Made by a program: the position numbers and the translations under genes
Assembly: GCF_032854445.1 (NCBI RefSeq)
Contig: NC_088298.1
Span: 20,981,295 to 21,045,294 of the forward strand
DNA from: Liolophura sinensis
Taxonomy: Eukaryota > Mollusca > Polyplacophora > Chitonida > Chitonidae
DNA: 64,000 bases
Reading direction: 5' to 3'
Shown here: positions 45,819 to 60,719 of the stretch, piece after piece
How positions within the stretch are numbered: the stretch's first letter is position 1
Layout: each line of letters opens with the position of its first letter
Notes under the pieces: generated by a model
Told to the model about the DNA's origin: nothing
Database searches by the model: none
What the model saw: the letters and a program-made list of their open reading frames with translations, nothing else

Positions 45819-47933
45819 GCTGCGGCTGTGATGTTATGGGTAAAAAAAATCTTCACGCAGAGATTCACAACTTTGCAAAATACACCCAATGGTTAAGATG
45901 ATTGATGTAAGTCTTTCCGACACTTGCCAATCAAATCATGTTTCAACCCGGACGTAACATTTTTGAACTTTTTTTTTTAACAGTTCACAGCAAAGTTTGC
46001 ATACAAAATCAGATGTTATGGGGTTTGGGGTCTTCTTGTTTTCTTTTCTTTTTTCTTATTTTTTTCTCATTTTTTTTTTTGTCTAAATCCACAACAAGGT
46101 TCAAAAGAATGACAACAATCTGCATTATCCTGGTATAGCCCTCCAATCCATGGCTAATGAAAAAGTCAAGCAAATTCCTGCAGACTCCATCTACTTCAGC
46201 TTTGCTGAAAAAATTTCACGTTGAACATATCTCTCCTTAAAGCAAATGCTTGGGCTTGCAGGTCTCCGGTTTGGATTCTTGGCATCGTGAAATATTTCTG
46301 CTCTTCAGGTAGTTTATGACCAGCTTTGTGTTCGGGTGTTGTTAGCCTGTCATATGACACCCCAACCCTCAAATTAGCCGCTTTGGGGTGGGGATTTTCT
46401 GCTCAAATTTTTTGGCTGAAACACATCACTGCATCTCAGGAATTTTGCCGCCACATTTACTTCACCTGGGACCTACAGGGTCAAAAATCAGTGTTTTTTT
46501 TTTTTTTAATAAAGCTCAATTAGCAACAATTTGGGTTTTTAAATATACACTGTGGAAAGTTACATCAAAGTTTTCCTTTCCTTAAATACATACATACATA
46601 TGTTCAGAAATTTTTTACAACAAAACATATAAATATGAAGACAATAATTACATAATCTACAGTATTCTGGGTAAATGAGTACTATACGTTACTAATCTTC
46701 CCCAGGACATGCACTATGGGTTTTCAGCTGATATATAGCACAATTTTGATGACAGTAGGCCCTACACAACACTATCTTCAGTCCTCTAGTGAGATCAACC
46801 CATATTTTTTAGAGAATTTACACCATATAATACATATCCAAAGGCGAAAATGAAATCAAAATTCTCCACAGATTTTCTGAACAACCTAGTGAGGTGCCAG
46901 TATTAGACCTCTTGAATCTTCTGGCAATTCACTTCAGACTAAAGCTGCCCTGACAAGAAAAATTCCCACGATGCCAGACAGGAATTTTCTTGGAAAATAA
47001 TACTTCCTGCCAGGGACACGGCTGAACGAGACAAAACCTCCCTAGGGGGAAATTCACACATTATTTACCTTGATTACCACCCAAATACCTTCAGATCAGC
47101 CAAACAAACACGCCATCATCGAGACGACCCAAGAGACAGGGGAAAACAACCCTGGAAGGTTAACTCTGACGGAGAATGCTAAAATGACCTCAGAAAAATG
47201 CTCTAAAATCCGTCCCACGATCCCCTCGAAAACACAGACAGTTTGTGAACTTTTCTACAGACGGCCACTGAGACTCTAGTGTGGTTGTTGTAATCATTTC
47301 AATTCGTCACGCTTATATTTTTCTGACCCGTTAAAAGGATAGTACTTTGTACCAGCCACTCCTGTAACAATACGACACTTGCAAGAATGCTGAACTCGAG
47401 TTCACAGGAAAAGTTGAATTTCCTGACTGAACCAAAATAACCCTGATGCTTGATGAACGTGAATGAAATAACTCCAGACTATAACGGTATTTGTGTGAGC
47501 TGCATGTGCTTGTGTCCTGTTGTCATTCGGCTATATAAGGTCGCTGGATCCGTATTCACTTTATGACTGAATTATCAAGTGACAGGCTGCATTACCGTAT
47601 ACCACCTAATAATATCACTGATTTTTTTTTTATATATTGAAATTTCAACCTTTATGATTGCAAACAACTTTCAAGTGGAAATTAAGAAAATGCTACATTA
47701 CAACAGTTCATCAAAACTGAAATGCGTCTGAAAATTGACAGAAAACGCACATAAACATCACCATGTGTGCTTCTTAATTTATCTACACTCAGGCTGTAAT
47801 GTATTCCTTGATATATTAACTTGTGAATCATAATGCCATTGAGTTCAAAGGTCGTGTATCATTTCAGAGGGTCAAAGGTCACACTAGCCTGCCTGCTTGT
47901 TATATATCACCAAAACATTAAGTCTTTTGTGAG

Positions 47934-48216
47934 GCCAAATTCAAACATCTACATGTGATGAACTCCACTCAACCCTGAAGTAATTCTAGAAATAGAACTA
48001 GCTGATACATGCGCACAAATTGAAAGGCAATAAATATCACAGAAATAACAGTCTTTCCAATTTTCAACTAAGAAGACCGAAACTAGATGTAGCAGACCAA
48101 ATTCAAACATCTACATGTGAATCAATACACTCAGCTGAACTCTATTTACCCTAAGGTATTTCTAGAAATAGAGCAACTGATAAGAACAAAAGTACACAAA
48201 ATCAAAAGGCAATAAA
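47934..48216. repeat. Direct duplication, about 163-bp spacing
   Basis: CCAAATTCAAACATCTACATGTGA..., TATTTCTAGAAATAGA.C and AAAGGCAATAAAT occur twice (from 47934 and from 48098). Confidence 0.55.
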
Positions 48217-48717
48217 TTGAAACTGACTTTAGGTTAAACACTACTTGTCATGTTAATGAACTCTGAGAAACACAAGTTCATCTGGACATGGTGTACACAT
48301 CTCCTCACTGTTTTATTTTTCTTTTTGGTTTTGTTTTGTTTTTTTTTCAAGGTGTAACTACAGCAAATATTTCTCAAAAATTCAGAGAGATCTAAATAAC
48401 CTGACCTCCTAATTGGCTGGGATACACAGAGCACAAAGCCAAGCCAGACCTGTACAGAAAATAGACAGCAATCATAAAGCCTATGACAGTCACATGTACA
48501 CCCAGGTGAAAATGTTAATGACAAAGGTATCATCCTGACTAGATAACATCAGGCTGTACTGTAGAGTAGGGGCTTGATTCCCCCCAGGGGTATAGGCAAT
48601 CTAATACCACTGCACACAACTGACTGCAACACCCCTTGGGGGCAAGAAGCCTGTTTGGGGCACTATAACAAAGCCTTGTGAGTGAGACTACACGATTCTA
48701 CCAACCTGAGGCAATAT

Positions 48718-48922
48718 ACTGTAATTCTTCAACCTTTCCACAGGTTTGCAAGATGTTTATTCAAGCATATTCTGTGTAAACTGATACAATTATACTTTCT
48801 GTGTAGCCCTGAAATTGACCATTCCAACCAATGTAGTTTTGTCTCCAAAATCAAATTTTAAGTGTGCATAAATTCCACTGTAATCTGCTCTTTCATGTAT
48901 GAAAATGTTGAGAAAATATGGT
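48718..48922. mobile_element. MITE-like element, family M1
   Basis: Starts ACTGTAATTCTTCAACCTTT, ends AAAATGTTGAGAAAATATGG; internal blocks as in other copies. Confidence 0.6.
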
Positions 48923-49189
48923 AAGGGAAATCTACACAACTTTCTGTATCAGGTATTGTAAAGCACGCTACTGATAGAGGACTTGAAAGGAACCAAAAGA
49001 TTAAAGATTTAAATTCTAACCAAGAATAAGTGAGAAGTTTAGGGAAACTCATACCCATGTACCTGTGTTTGGGGGGGCTTCGTAATAAAACCTTAAAAAT
49101 GATGTCACACAATTTCAACAAACCAGAGGCAACATGAAGAAAAATCCCTAAGCATGTAATCATACACCAGGTAACAACTGACCACTCAC

Positions 49190-49505
49190 AGAGTTCTTCA
49201 ATGGAACTACAGGTACTTCAAATATTAACCTAGGCAAAGTGGGTACAAAACAACTCATACAACTTCAACAAACCTCAGGGAACATAACGAAAATCCCTAA
49301 AACTTCATACACCAGGTAAAAACATACCACTTACAGAGGGCTTCAATGGAACAACAGGAACTTCAAATATTAACCTAGGCAAAGTGGGTACAGAACAACT
49401 CATACAACTTCAACAAACCTCAGGGAACATAATGAAAATCACTAAAACTTCATACACCAGGTAAAAACAGACAACTCCTAGAGGACTTCAATGGAACTAC
49501 ATGTA
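49190..49505. repeat. Tandem repeat, about 144-bp unit, just over two copies
   Basis: Blocks ACTTCAAATATTAACCTAGG, CAAAGTGGGTACA, AACTTCAACAAACCTCAGGG and AACTTCATACACCAGGTAAA recur at about 144-bp spacing; remnants of another copy precede it (49105-49190). Confidence 0.6.
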
Positions 49506-52500
49506 TCTTTATGTTCTAACCAACTATAACTGAGACAAGGCAAAAAATCCATATGTGAACAGAATTGATACTGTGCCATTACCTGAACGGAACTACATGA
49601 TATTCAAACCAAGAATAGGCAGTATCAGTTTAGCATAGAACTGTATATTGATTAAAAACCTCGGACACTTTTCATTATATCTACACCTTAAACAAACATT
49701 ACTTTATTTTGAATAAATGTTGAAAAATACTCTCAGAATCAGGTAAATCCTTACCAAAAAGCTGTCTCACCTGAATTTAGTTATAAATCATCCCCAAAAG
49801 AAAATAAAAATGGGAAGGAAATTCCTTTCAGATATTTCCAGAACACAGGAGAATTCTGTAGGCCTGCAGGCTTTCACTTTGCTGTGTAAACTTTCGCACA
49901 ATGTGCCAAATAATTCCAGGTGGGAATCCAGGTAAGCACAGGTAAGCCTAATCAACACACCTGTGGATTTTCCTTCTCACCTGACAGGTACACATCACAG
50001 GGGGGCTGATGACCCAGAATACACACAATGTACTACTAAGCTTTGAAAGTGATTACACTTCTCACAGTGACTGAAAACTGGTACCTGTACTGCATCATGC
50101 ATGCGTTACAAAACCAGGTACACAGGTGTACACAGGCTTTTTGCGACAGGTGAATATGTCACAAATGATGTGTGTACAGGTGAGCCGAGATAGGTATCCA
50201 CACACGCAGTCACAGGTAAAAAACGCAGGTTAGAAAACACCTTGGATTTACACCTGTATTTTTTTTTCTTGCCGGCCCCCCTTTAAAGGGAAAGGTATTC
50301 ATCCACATGCATACAAAAACTGACAGGTAAAAATAGCCACTCCGCTCAAGAATACATCCTCGCTTCAATAATTTCCTCTCAACTCCACATCTCTGTCTTA
50401 TCAGTCAATTCACCGTGTTCCTCTCACGCAAATTATTTTCTCTGGCTGGTAACAAAAAGATGACATAAGACGAAAATGTCAAGGTTTAATTGTTCCCACT
50501 TATCACGTTCACTTGTTTTTCAAAGGTAACTGTTCTCAAGCCGTGCTGAATTTCGGAGGATTACTATTTCATTCTCCCAATTAGCAATGACAATGTCTCA
50601 CGTGGAGGTGCTGATGGTTTGGTTGTTGTTGTTGTTGGTGAATTCACCCACAAACAACATCTGTCGATCTATCCCAGTTGGAGACAGCTGTTCACGGTAA
50701 GCAATCCACAGCCGAGCTCACTGACTGACATACCTGTCCAGGTGTACACGTATGTTACATCTTCAGTGGAAGCATCGTCAGCCTCAGTGCATAGACAACA
50801 CAGGAGCTTACCTACGTCTGTTGTCAGAATAAAAAACAAAAAAAGCTTCAAACAGCCTCAAGGTGTTGTCTGCCTGCCTAACCCCCCAGGATAACGATGT
50901 CAGCAGACAGACGACATTTACCTGCTGCTCTCAACTCCCCAGGTAGCTTGCATGTTCTGTAACCCCATCTATGTGTAGACACAGCCTAACACCTGGACTA
51001 GTCCATTATGAGCCTGTCACAGGGGGGATGGGCTAGCTAGCCCAAGAGCTATCAGCCCATAGCATCCCCTATCAGAACAGGTATGCTTACAGGACTATCT
51101 CAGTTCTCGGCTTTTTTTACAGTTTGAGTTGACGTATGTTTATTATTATTTTAAGAAAATAACCATGTCTGCATTGACGTCTTTCCGGACTCCTATGATG
51201 AATGACAACATCCCCAAATAGAATTTTCGACTTCATTACATCAAATAAAAAATTTTTTTACAAGCACAAGTGGAACTTATACATTGTGTTAGGATTTCAA
51301 CTGTTCATGTCAAGCACCCGCATACTTATTTCAACTTAAATAAGTTAACACCATTTTAATAGAGTTGAATAATGTATAAATTAATACTTTACACCAGCAT
51401 TAAAATTGAAATGTAAAATATAGTCTGTTTATATGAACATTTTTTTTTAAGGGGCTAATTTCAGCTCTGGGCTAGCTTTCTCCATGCTATAAATAAATGT
51501 GATGCACAAAACAGCCTAGGTAGCAGTTTCCAGTAACAGCATGGCAGCTCAGAGCGCCTTCAATACTGAATTTTATCATATGCGCATACATTAACGCCTG
51601 TGACCTCACGGACTCAGATATCAAAAAAAAATCAATTATACAGAAGATTACAGGCTAACCCTATCTATGACCTAAAACCATCTGATAAATCTGGCAATTT
51701 ACCTGGGCCCCTCCTGAGCCAATACACAGGTGATAATTAGCTCATTAATTAATCAAGGTTCTGTTAATTAGTTATTCTTCTCTCCACAACACCTAGTATA
51801 TCCTCAAGCGGAGCTTATGGACTATTTTTTTTCTGTCACGATCACAAATAAAAGAGTTCGATTATCGCCATTTTTAGCTTTTAGTCATTAAGGATAGTTT
51901 ATACAATAATAGTTTTTGAAGTATTAATGGTTTGTGTAAGTACAGTTTTTAAAGAATCAATAATTGTTAAACCATTTCATTGATGTTTACACTACAAATG
52001 ACAAAACTGATATTTAATCCTTTAGTTACACAAAACTTTATTGATTTTGTCTCCCTAGCTAGATTCATGATTGAAAGTTATATTTGTTCAAAACAAATTG
52101 TTATTCTTCATATGGTTTTGTATTGTAACTACATATTTTAACCGCCATATCCTAATTCCTTTTAATTTTTGGGACATCAGGCCTTGGGATCACCTAAGAC
52201 TAAAGCCAAAAGTTCAAATCACTTTAAAATTGTTACTTGTTACATTGTTTGACAACATAAATTAAGTTATTGTAAAACAAATTTCAGCTGACATAATGGA
52301 AAGGAACATTCCAAATTTACTGATTAAAATCTTGACTCAAGTCTAACATCACTTTGTGATCCAGAGGCCTGGTCTGCTCTTTTTAGGATTCTGGCATTAG
52401 CTTTTCTTCCCCAAAACTGCAATTCTTTGCTATCAGCACTAATAATATCTGTTCTAATAATTAAAAGAAACAAGGAACTGTTAAAGATTCTCTAGAAATA

Positions 52501-53100
52501 CTACAATCTCATCTGGTGTGCATGTAACAGAGCACTACATAATGTCAATCATTCTAGTCACGGCAAATAGACAGTTGTGCGAATTCAGCCTGGTTTTGTA
52601 TGGTCATATTTCAACCAATAAAGTTTCCAATCAAAATCCAAACAACATCTGGCTACAAGAATTAATATGTAAAGTTGTACTTTTTTGTACTCTAAATATT
52701 CTAATTTTTGCCACAGATAATAGTAGTGTTGAGAGTAGAATATGACATTTCTTTACCAGCCTTTTGGAAAAGTAAAGATATGAGTGTGCTGTTCATTAGA
52801 TGGTCTAACCATGTGAGAAAAAAGAAACTCAATATTCCTGCTACAATTACCTATATATTGGCTAAAATGAGCAGAGCAGGTGTTCCAAAAGTTAGAAGAA
52901 ATAGGGTACATCTATGTGCTGTTTAATTAAAAAAAGACAAAATATATAGCGTGTGGTTCACACATAAATGCATATCTGCTGACAACGTCTCTTTATAAAT
53001 TGCATGTTTTCTCCCCAAAAGCAGAATACCATGACAATGCATCATTAGACACATACATGCAGATCATCTGAATGCAGGCTACCTGTTCTTTACCTTTACT

Positions 53101-53370
53101 TGTTTTTTTAATTGTTTTTTTTCATGGATACATGTTCAAGAATGTTTCATTTACACATCCAGCTTCACCATGGGAGTTAGGACACCTGGCAATGCTCGAG
53201 GGGAAACCCACTACCATCGATCCACAGGCTGCTGATAGACCTTCCTATGTATGATCGGAGAGAAAGCCAACATGAGCTGGACTTTAACTCAGATCAGTCA
53301 CATTGGATGGGGGTTCCTGAAGAATTGTGTTACATCCCTAGCACACTAACCACGAGGCCACGGACGCCCA
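53101..53370 (-). mobile_element. SINE family A, near full length
   Basis: Carries the AACCCACTACCATCGATCCA, GATAGACCTTCCTATGTATG and CATGAGCTGGACTTTAACTC blocks and ends with CACACTAACCACGAGGCCAC, the complement of a tRNA-like A box. Confidence 0.6.
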
Positions 53371-56300
53371 CCACCTTCATGTTCATATATATAGATACAA
53401 CGCAACAATTAGACAAATACATATGCTATAACTAGCAAGAAACAATGACACGCCCTATGTAGCATGAAAAACTCATGTTAAACCTGCAGTCATGTTTATA
53501 TATGCCAATAATATATTTATATCTGATTACTTATGCAACTGAGTAGCAGAATAACTACTTATGTAACAATTATCATCCATCATGACAGAAAACTGGCGGA
53601 GTTTTTTGCAGGCGAGTGCTTTGATGTTAGCCTAATTCTTTCAGGTGTAAAAAATGAAGACCAAAAACCAACTGTAAACTTATTGCTAAATTATGCATAA
53701 TGGTCTCATATGAGCCACAATACATTATCAGATCATCATTTTTTTTTAAGATAGCTATATTTATCAGCACTGAATACTCCTACATGACAAGCATGACTTA
53801 AGCGACAAACTTTCAACTTTTGTTTATGCATAGTTTGATCTTAATATGTTTGTGTTAATTATCCAACAGTCACCCTAAGGCTTTGTCCCAGAATTTATGG
53901 ACGGTGTCATATGGCTTGGACAGTTCTAGGAAATCTGTCATTCAACTATGATGGTCAGTTAATATCTGGAAAAAAAAATTATTTCTTAATTTTCCCTTGA
54001 TTAATTTTTATATACAGAAATGAGTTTCAAAATGAAAAATAAAAAAATATAAAAATTAAAAAAAAATAATAAAAACGAGCAGGTTTCTTGAGCACTAATC
54101 AGAGAGATCAGATTGAAGTGCATTTACATGTAATAGGTGTGCACAGCACTGTTCAATCTGTATTAAAGCAGGTATAAGCTAATTCCTTGATAGTTCCCTG
54201 GTAACTAACCAGGACAACATCTGACTTCAAAATATCTTTCTATTTTACTCACTGAATCAGTGCCTTCAACATGTACACTATTAATAACATTAATAGTATT
54301 ACAAACTTATAATTGTTTCCAATGACACAAAGAAACATACAAATTTCTTCTGGTGTAAAACCATGAATAACAGAAACCAGTTGTAAACTTAATGCTATAT
54401 CATGTATACTGGCCGTGGTCTATTCTGAGTCGGTTTATTCTGGTTCATTCATCTACGTTACAGGTCCACTTAAGAGTGTTTTGTGCAGTTTGATTAATTT
54501 CTTATTAAAGATGGCATTAAAAGTACAATTTTAAGGACTTATCTGCTTCTGAAAGTGCAGTTTTACCTACCAAACATTCAGTGAAATACACTCTCATTTT
54601 GCTCATTCCCTGAGAACTGTGAATGAGATAATGGGCGTTATTTTCATGCGACTATAAGTTAAACTTATTGACTTTAAATACTTTAATTCTTCCAAAAGGA
54701 AAAAAAGCCAACTCTGATGTTGTTGGTCAAAATTACACTGTTAGAGTTAAGCGTCACCAAACTGCCATTTTCTGTGAGACCATTTCTGTACGAGTCTGAA
54801 GACATATATAAACTAGTTATACTTGTCTTACATACTGACTCGAAGTGGTTTCAGGTCAGGGTCAAATTCCTGAACAAACGATCAAATTCCATGAACAAAA
54901 ACCATCGCAAACCTGACACGACTTACTTTCAGGTTTTACACCAACTTCAAGAGTCCAGAAGAAAAGACCTAAAGCCAACCCGTGGAGAGTGAATAGCTCT
55001 TGTGCACAGATTATGAAGCTGTCTTTATAAACATTTTTTCAATGACCTCTATTCAAATGTTGACATCAAGGTCAAGTAGAATATTGGTGCAATAGACTAC
55101 GGTTTCCTCCAAGTCTAACTCAGGTAGTTCTTTTGACGTGGTCATGCAATTCTAAAACCGTCCTATTCACTAAAGTGGGATACAAAAGAAAAAAATATCT
55201 GCTTTAGATTTCTTCAATGAATTTAACCGAGAAAAGACAAGGTTCTTGTCATTGTCACCATCTGATCATGCAACAACTTGTTTTCCTAAATGCACTATAT
55301 ATGTACATGCCCTAAATGATTTGAAATTTCCTTCACAAAAGTGCTTTTTTACAGGCAAATAAATATCACAAAATATTATTTCTAGTGCTGAAACTTCCAA
55401 TTTTACAGTAGAATACCATTCTTCTTCCAAGCAAACCTCAAAACACCTTTCTACACTCAATAAAACTCTCAGAATCCGGAAAAAATGGGCAACTTAATCA
55501 TTGTTAATCACAAAAATTTAGTGTCATTTCATGTTGTCTTATCAGCCAAGAACACAAAGTATAAATTAAAATAAAAGCACCTCTTTCATGGGAGAATGGT
55601 TTGTCATTAATACACATATTCAGACCTCACCCCACCTCTACAACATCATCATCGGAGAAGCCACACCTGAAGTCCAAATGACACCCCAAGTGCAGGTGTA
55701 AAAAAAAAGACAAATCCATTTTAATTTTTCATTTGGAATCAATTTAATTTTTTATTTGTCCCCACTGTTTAGGAATGTAGGCATAAGTAGGTGGGTGTTA
55801 AAAAGTTAATGATCACAAAGTTGGGAGAGTAAATCTATATTTATCAAAAAAGTTGAAAATTCCAAGAATTCAATTTTTTTTTTCATGTATTGACTTGAAT
55901 GGCGTTTATCTGAATTGCACCTGATAGACTCTTCAAATGTGATCAGCCTCTTTCAACAGGTATTTACCTCTTGTTATTCACATAAAAATGTCAGCCTGAA
56001 CTCACAAAGACTACAAAGCATGTAGGTAGATGTGTATATTATGAAGAGCAGGCAATACTGAATGCATCTGTATTCATACACTTTATAATTCCCATTCACC
56101 TCAGTTCAAAGTACATAATTATGGTTATATAATACAAGACTAATTGATTTCCCTTCCTATGACAGGGAGGGGGTGGTCTATGTGCAAACCACCCTCAGCA
56201 TCCTATATTAGAATCCCTTGACACATGCCCCACCCACAGAGCTAGATATTTTGAACTGAAATAATTAATAGAAGGAAGGGAAGAGTCCAGACAGTCAACC

Positions 56301-56704
56301 TTTGTTTAAAAAGATACAAAGGGGTTTAACTCACTCCGTTTTCACCCCACCCCCCCACAATCCCACCCTACAGCCGCAAACACAATGGTCAAAAGTTGTA
56401 CAAAGAGAGAACTAACCCAGTAGACATATATACACATGCCCATCGATGAATATATTTAAATCCTGTTTTCATACTACATGATCAAAGTTTAAATTCAGAG
56501 AAGTAGAAAATGCAAAGAATTCAGGCCTTTTGTAGAGAAACATCCACTAATCCTTTGACACTGGTGGAAATGTCACGGTGACCTTCTGAAGGTGAAACCA
56601 CTTTTTGTGAGTATACTGGGGCACAGTTGACCCCTGCACAAGGACACTGTCAGGAATGTTTACATTTTTTAAGTTATTTTTTTTATATGCTCCATTAAAA
56701 TATC

Positions 56705-56825
56705 TGTAGAATGCATGGCTGTACAAGCTTCCTTTTTTAAGCTGTACTCTATAAGGTTATACATACCAGTAAGCTGTACAAACTTCCTTTTTTAAGCTGT
56801 ACTCTATAAGGTTATACATACCAGT
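56705..56825 (+). repeat. Tandem duplication, about 55-bp unit
   Basis: AGCTGTACAAACTTCCTTTT then TTAAGCTGTACTCTATAAGG and TTATACATACCAGTA occurs twice with one or two differences. Confidence 0.85.
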
Positions 56826-56943
56826 AATATACTAAATATGGACATTGTAAGAAATTTCAGTTTCTTTTTCATTGTCTAAATTTCTAGAGAATGTATACCT
56901 CTCCTTCATCAAACTGAAAATATAACTTAAAACTTCGAAGAGC

Positions 56944-56947
<4 letters not shown>

Positions 56948-56990
<43 letters not shown>
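56948..56990. repeat. (TA)n microsatellite, about 21 units
   Basis: Longest pure dinucleotide run in the window. Confidence 0.92.
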
Positions 56991-56994
<4 letters not shown>

Positions 56995-59366
56995 ACCACT
57001 ACATTTTCCCCTTGTTGGCCCATAAATGGCTTTGTCATCTACAAAAGTCGATCTACAAATTCAAACATCTGACTGCATTTAATTCAGTGGAAAAAATTTA
57101 AGAAAAATAAATCAAAAAATACGATAGATTATTTTTATGGACGGTTTCAATGGTCTTTCTCTTGATGTTCACTGTCTGTGCTTCTAGTATCAGCTAGGAT
57201 CTACATCTATGTATGGGTGTATATCTGCGTGTATGTGTCCACCTACATACTGCATCAAACTAATGTTTTTGATATGTACACTACAGCTTGGAGGCTGACC
57301 GCGCTGGAAGATTTGCCTCAGAGGTAAATCCTGACGTAGCAATCTGGATTATCACGAAATCAATCAGTGGCACGCTCGCAATAGCCAAACTGCTTACAGG
57401 TATATTTTTATACTGCTGCCTGAGGCCATAGATTATCTCCCCTTGCTGAGTCAAATCGGTCCATCAATATAAAAATAGATATAAAATTCCTGTGTGATTT
57501 AGCTTAATTGGATATTTCATGACAGACGCTCTTTTTTAAATTCTAATGTTGATCCCAATTCATTATTAATGCATTATACAAGTTTGAGACACGATAATGC
57601 ACACAAACAGGCATTAATAGCACATTCACTGTCAATCAAACACAGTGTTAACTCTTTATTTTAATATCTAAAGATTTTCAATGCCAATATAAATTGTTTC
57701 TTTTTGCCTTAATTATTGTCTAGACAATGTGTGTACTCTTCCTTGAGTCCCTTGTGCATACACACATTCACGCCAAAGGTTATGTACAAAGTCTATGCAG
57801 TACTATATATACAAAATATAGATGACCCTGATGTAAAATGATCAAAGACTATATACAATGTAGCGCATCACAGACAATTTCATACTTAATCAACAGAGGC
57901 ATATTTTGACGTGATAAACATTTCCATTTTTTTTCTTTTGAAAACAATGAGATTTTGTGATTTTTTAACATGCATAGGTAGTCGGTTCCACAATGTCACC
58001 TCAGATCACCCAGTTCATCCTTTCCACATGTCAACATACCAACCTCCCAACACTTACATGTATCTGTACACATTGCAAGTCCCAATGAACGAAACTTTAA
58101 GTACTTAAAACTACATTTAAGCCTATCTTGTACATGTACATGGTTCAGAGACACATGCAGCTACCAGATGATTGACTGATTGGCCGGCTGACTGATTGCT
58201 TGTTTGATTGGTGTTTAACTCGGCAATATGCCACATGCTCACAATATCAAAGACAGTTTTAGTGGGTTTCATAGATGCAGGACACCGGTCACTGACTATA
58301 TTTCCCACAGACTTTCACCTGTAAATCCAGATCAATGTTTGCGCAATGTTGGTAGCAGGTACATTATCTTACATGAACTTTGTGTAACACCACATGAAGG
58401 TTCCTATAGAGCACTATGAATGACTGATTAGCACCATACAGGCACTAAGAAGTTGAGGCAGTTCTCCTGAGAATACCTGGTCTGAGGCAGGGATATACTT
58501 GTTACAGCTAACACCCAGCATGTGTATTACCTGTGCATTGTATGGCAGGTGCTAAGTCATCTTACTCAAAATACAGGTGTGCCTTTTAGTATAAGTACCG
58601 GTACATACTCACAAACTGATGCCAACAGACATTAAGAGCTGGAATTTTATGGTTTTCTAAAAAGGTCACTCTGTCATATATTTACATGTGATAAGTTATA
58701 CCATACAAGCAAATCCACAGGTTAGGTCCCACTGATTAATTGAACCAGTGCTGAACAGTTACCGTACAATACATAATAAAATGTATTTCCCAAGAAACAC
58801 TGATCATTATTCTGGTCCAAATACAGTAGTTTAGCTTTAACGTACATATATATTTTGGTCAAATCTTTCAAAAGCATAATTTTAGCAGTACAGTTAGGTG
58901 TAAAGCTTTTGTCACATTTGTTTCTTTATAAAACTGACAACTGTTTTGTAAACTCTGTATAATGTCAGTAATAATCAAGTCCAAAAGCAATATTCAGCCA
59001 GTTAATTCACACACCCAACCATGTTTCATGTGTAGAATTAGTCTTTTTTTAGAAATGATAACTAAAACGGCAATGAATGAGTCTTACAAGTTGCAGACCT
59101 GTAGGTGTTAGAAAGTTTACCTGTGTAATAAAAGGCCACCCACCTGTACCAGACACTCAAGTACTTAGATTAACCTGTATTTACCTTATGATCTCCCATC
59201 ATGTCTTAACTTCTAAGGTACAATAAAACCTTAAGTTGAAGGCAAACACACCTGTGCCATGATGTACACCTTTACTTATGATGATAGGTAAACATTTGAA
59301 CTCAATGGTTATTGCAGTCTTTCAAGTGTTACCAGAAAGAACCAAAATTTTTTTTCTTAAAAATGC

Positions 59367-59600
59367 CCTAATTCTTCAACCATATCACCACCTTTGCGAC
59401 CAGTGTTTTGAAACATTCTGAGAGAACAATGAACTGCAGAGAAATGTTTTTTTGCAGTTTTATGAAGCCTGCATCTTAAGGGACACGCAAAAAAAAAATC
59501 ATTTTTAGTATTACTTTCACTAAAAAATGAATAACTGTATGCATAAATTCCACTTAATAAGTGCTTTAGTTGTTGAAAAGGTTGAAGATTTATAGTACTG
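59367..59600. mobile_element. MITE-like element, family M1 subtype
   Basis: CCCTAATTCTTCAACCATAT at the left and GTTGAAAAGGTTGAAGATTT at the right; the interior differs (CTGCAGAGAAATG...). Similar right ends occur at 18400-18440 and 43880-44056. Confidence 0.45.
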
Positions 59601-60719
59601 TTACTAATAATAAAATTTAAAAAAAAAAATTAACTATGATAAAACCTTGAAACTTCATCAATGCTGGGAACAAAAATATATAATTTTTTTTTATCCTTTC
59701 ATGTTGTATACTTCTTACATTTCCCTGCTACACTGTCTTTTCCTTCCACACAAAGAATAACATGAAATCATGGGTATGTTCTAGTCAGTGCATCAGTTAA
59801 ATATTTCAGTTACTATCTGAACTGGCACTATTCTGACTGTATGAATCACGAATAATAACAGATCATCAGCATCTTAGCTGCTTAACAGTTCTATGGCAAG
59901 ACTGATGTCACAGTGGTCTCAAATATTTACACACAATACCAGAAACTTCCTGTCAATTTCATGTCACATCTGCATTTCAAATTTAGTCATGTTGTCAACA
60001 GAAATGATCACAATAATGTTTTATAATAATTATTTCTCAACAGTACGTGTAGTTCAGGGCCAAGACAGCACCTGGGTAACACATATTTCAATCGAAAGCA
60101 GGATACTCAAGTTTTCTAAACAGTATCATACAGTATAATTTTAATGAGATTTCACCGAATAACATGTAGAACAAAATGACAAAATGCGCGGGTCGAGGCA
60201 GCCATCTTGAGAATTTTATCCAATCAAACGCGTTGCTATCAGATTGCACTGCCTAAGCTGTGATGTAGCCTTTACTCATTCACTCCCATGAAGTGACATA
60301 TGATAACACAGAACTACTGAAAAAGACATGATTTGGAGATCGTTTTTGACAATGATCAAAATGATTGGGTACATGTAGAGGAAGGGTCATTTCACAAAGT
60401 GTTGCGAGACAGGTCTGTATCATTTACGAATGTCTCCATTAGCGAGGCAACAATGGGAATCATTTTTTTAAAAGTCTTTGGTTTGACCCAACCCGGGTTT
60501 GATCCCCATACAATATTTGTGAAAATCCACAATGTCCCACAAACTTCCTGTAAGGTCCCTATGAAAGTATAGACATACACATAGTACATTTGGTAATCTC
60601 CAAAACTCCCTGAGTCATTAGCTGGATGGCATGCGAAGCAAATACATCGGGAGCAACAAGGGAGAGAACTCTAGTGACATTTTAGTTTATTGAGCAATTA
60701 TTCACATGGCTGTAAGAGT

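Noticed and set aside
47040-47300. Relatively less AT-rich segment with a donor-like AAG/GTAAAT on the minus strand
   Set aside because: The frame leading to the donor has a stop eight codons upstream and no start codon; the plus-strand ORF here has no splice or domain support. A non-coding 5' exon cannot be excluded.
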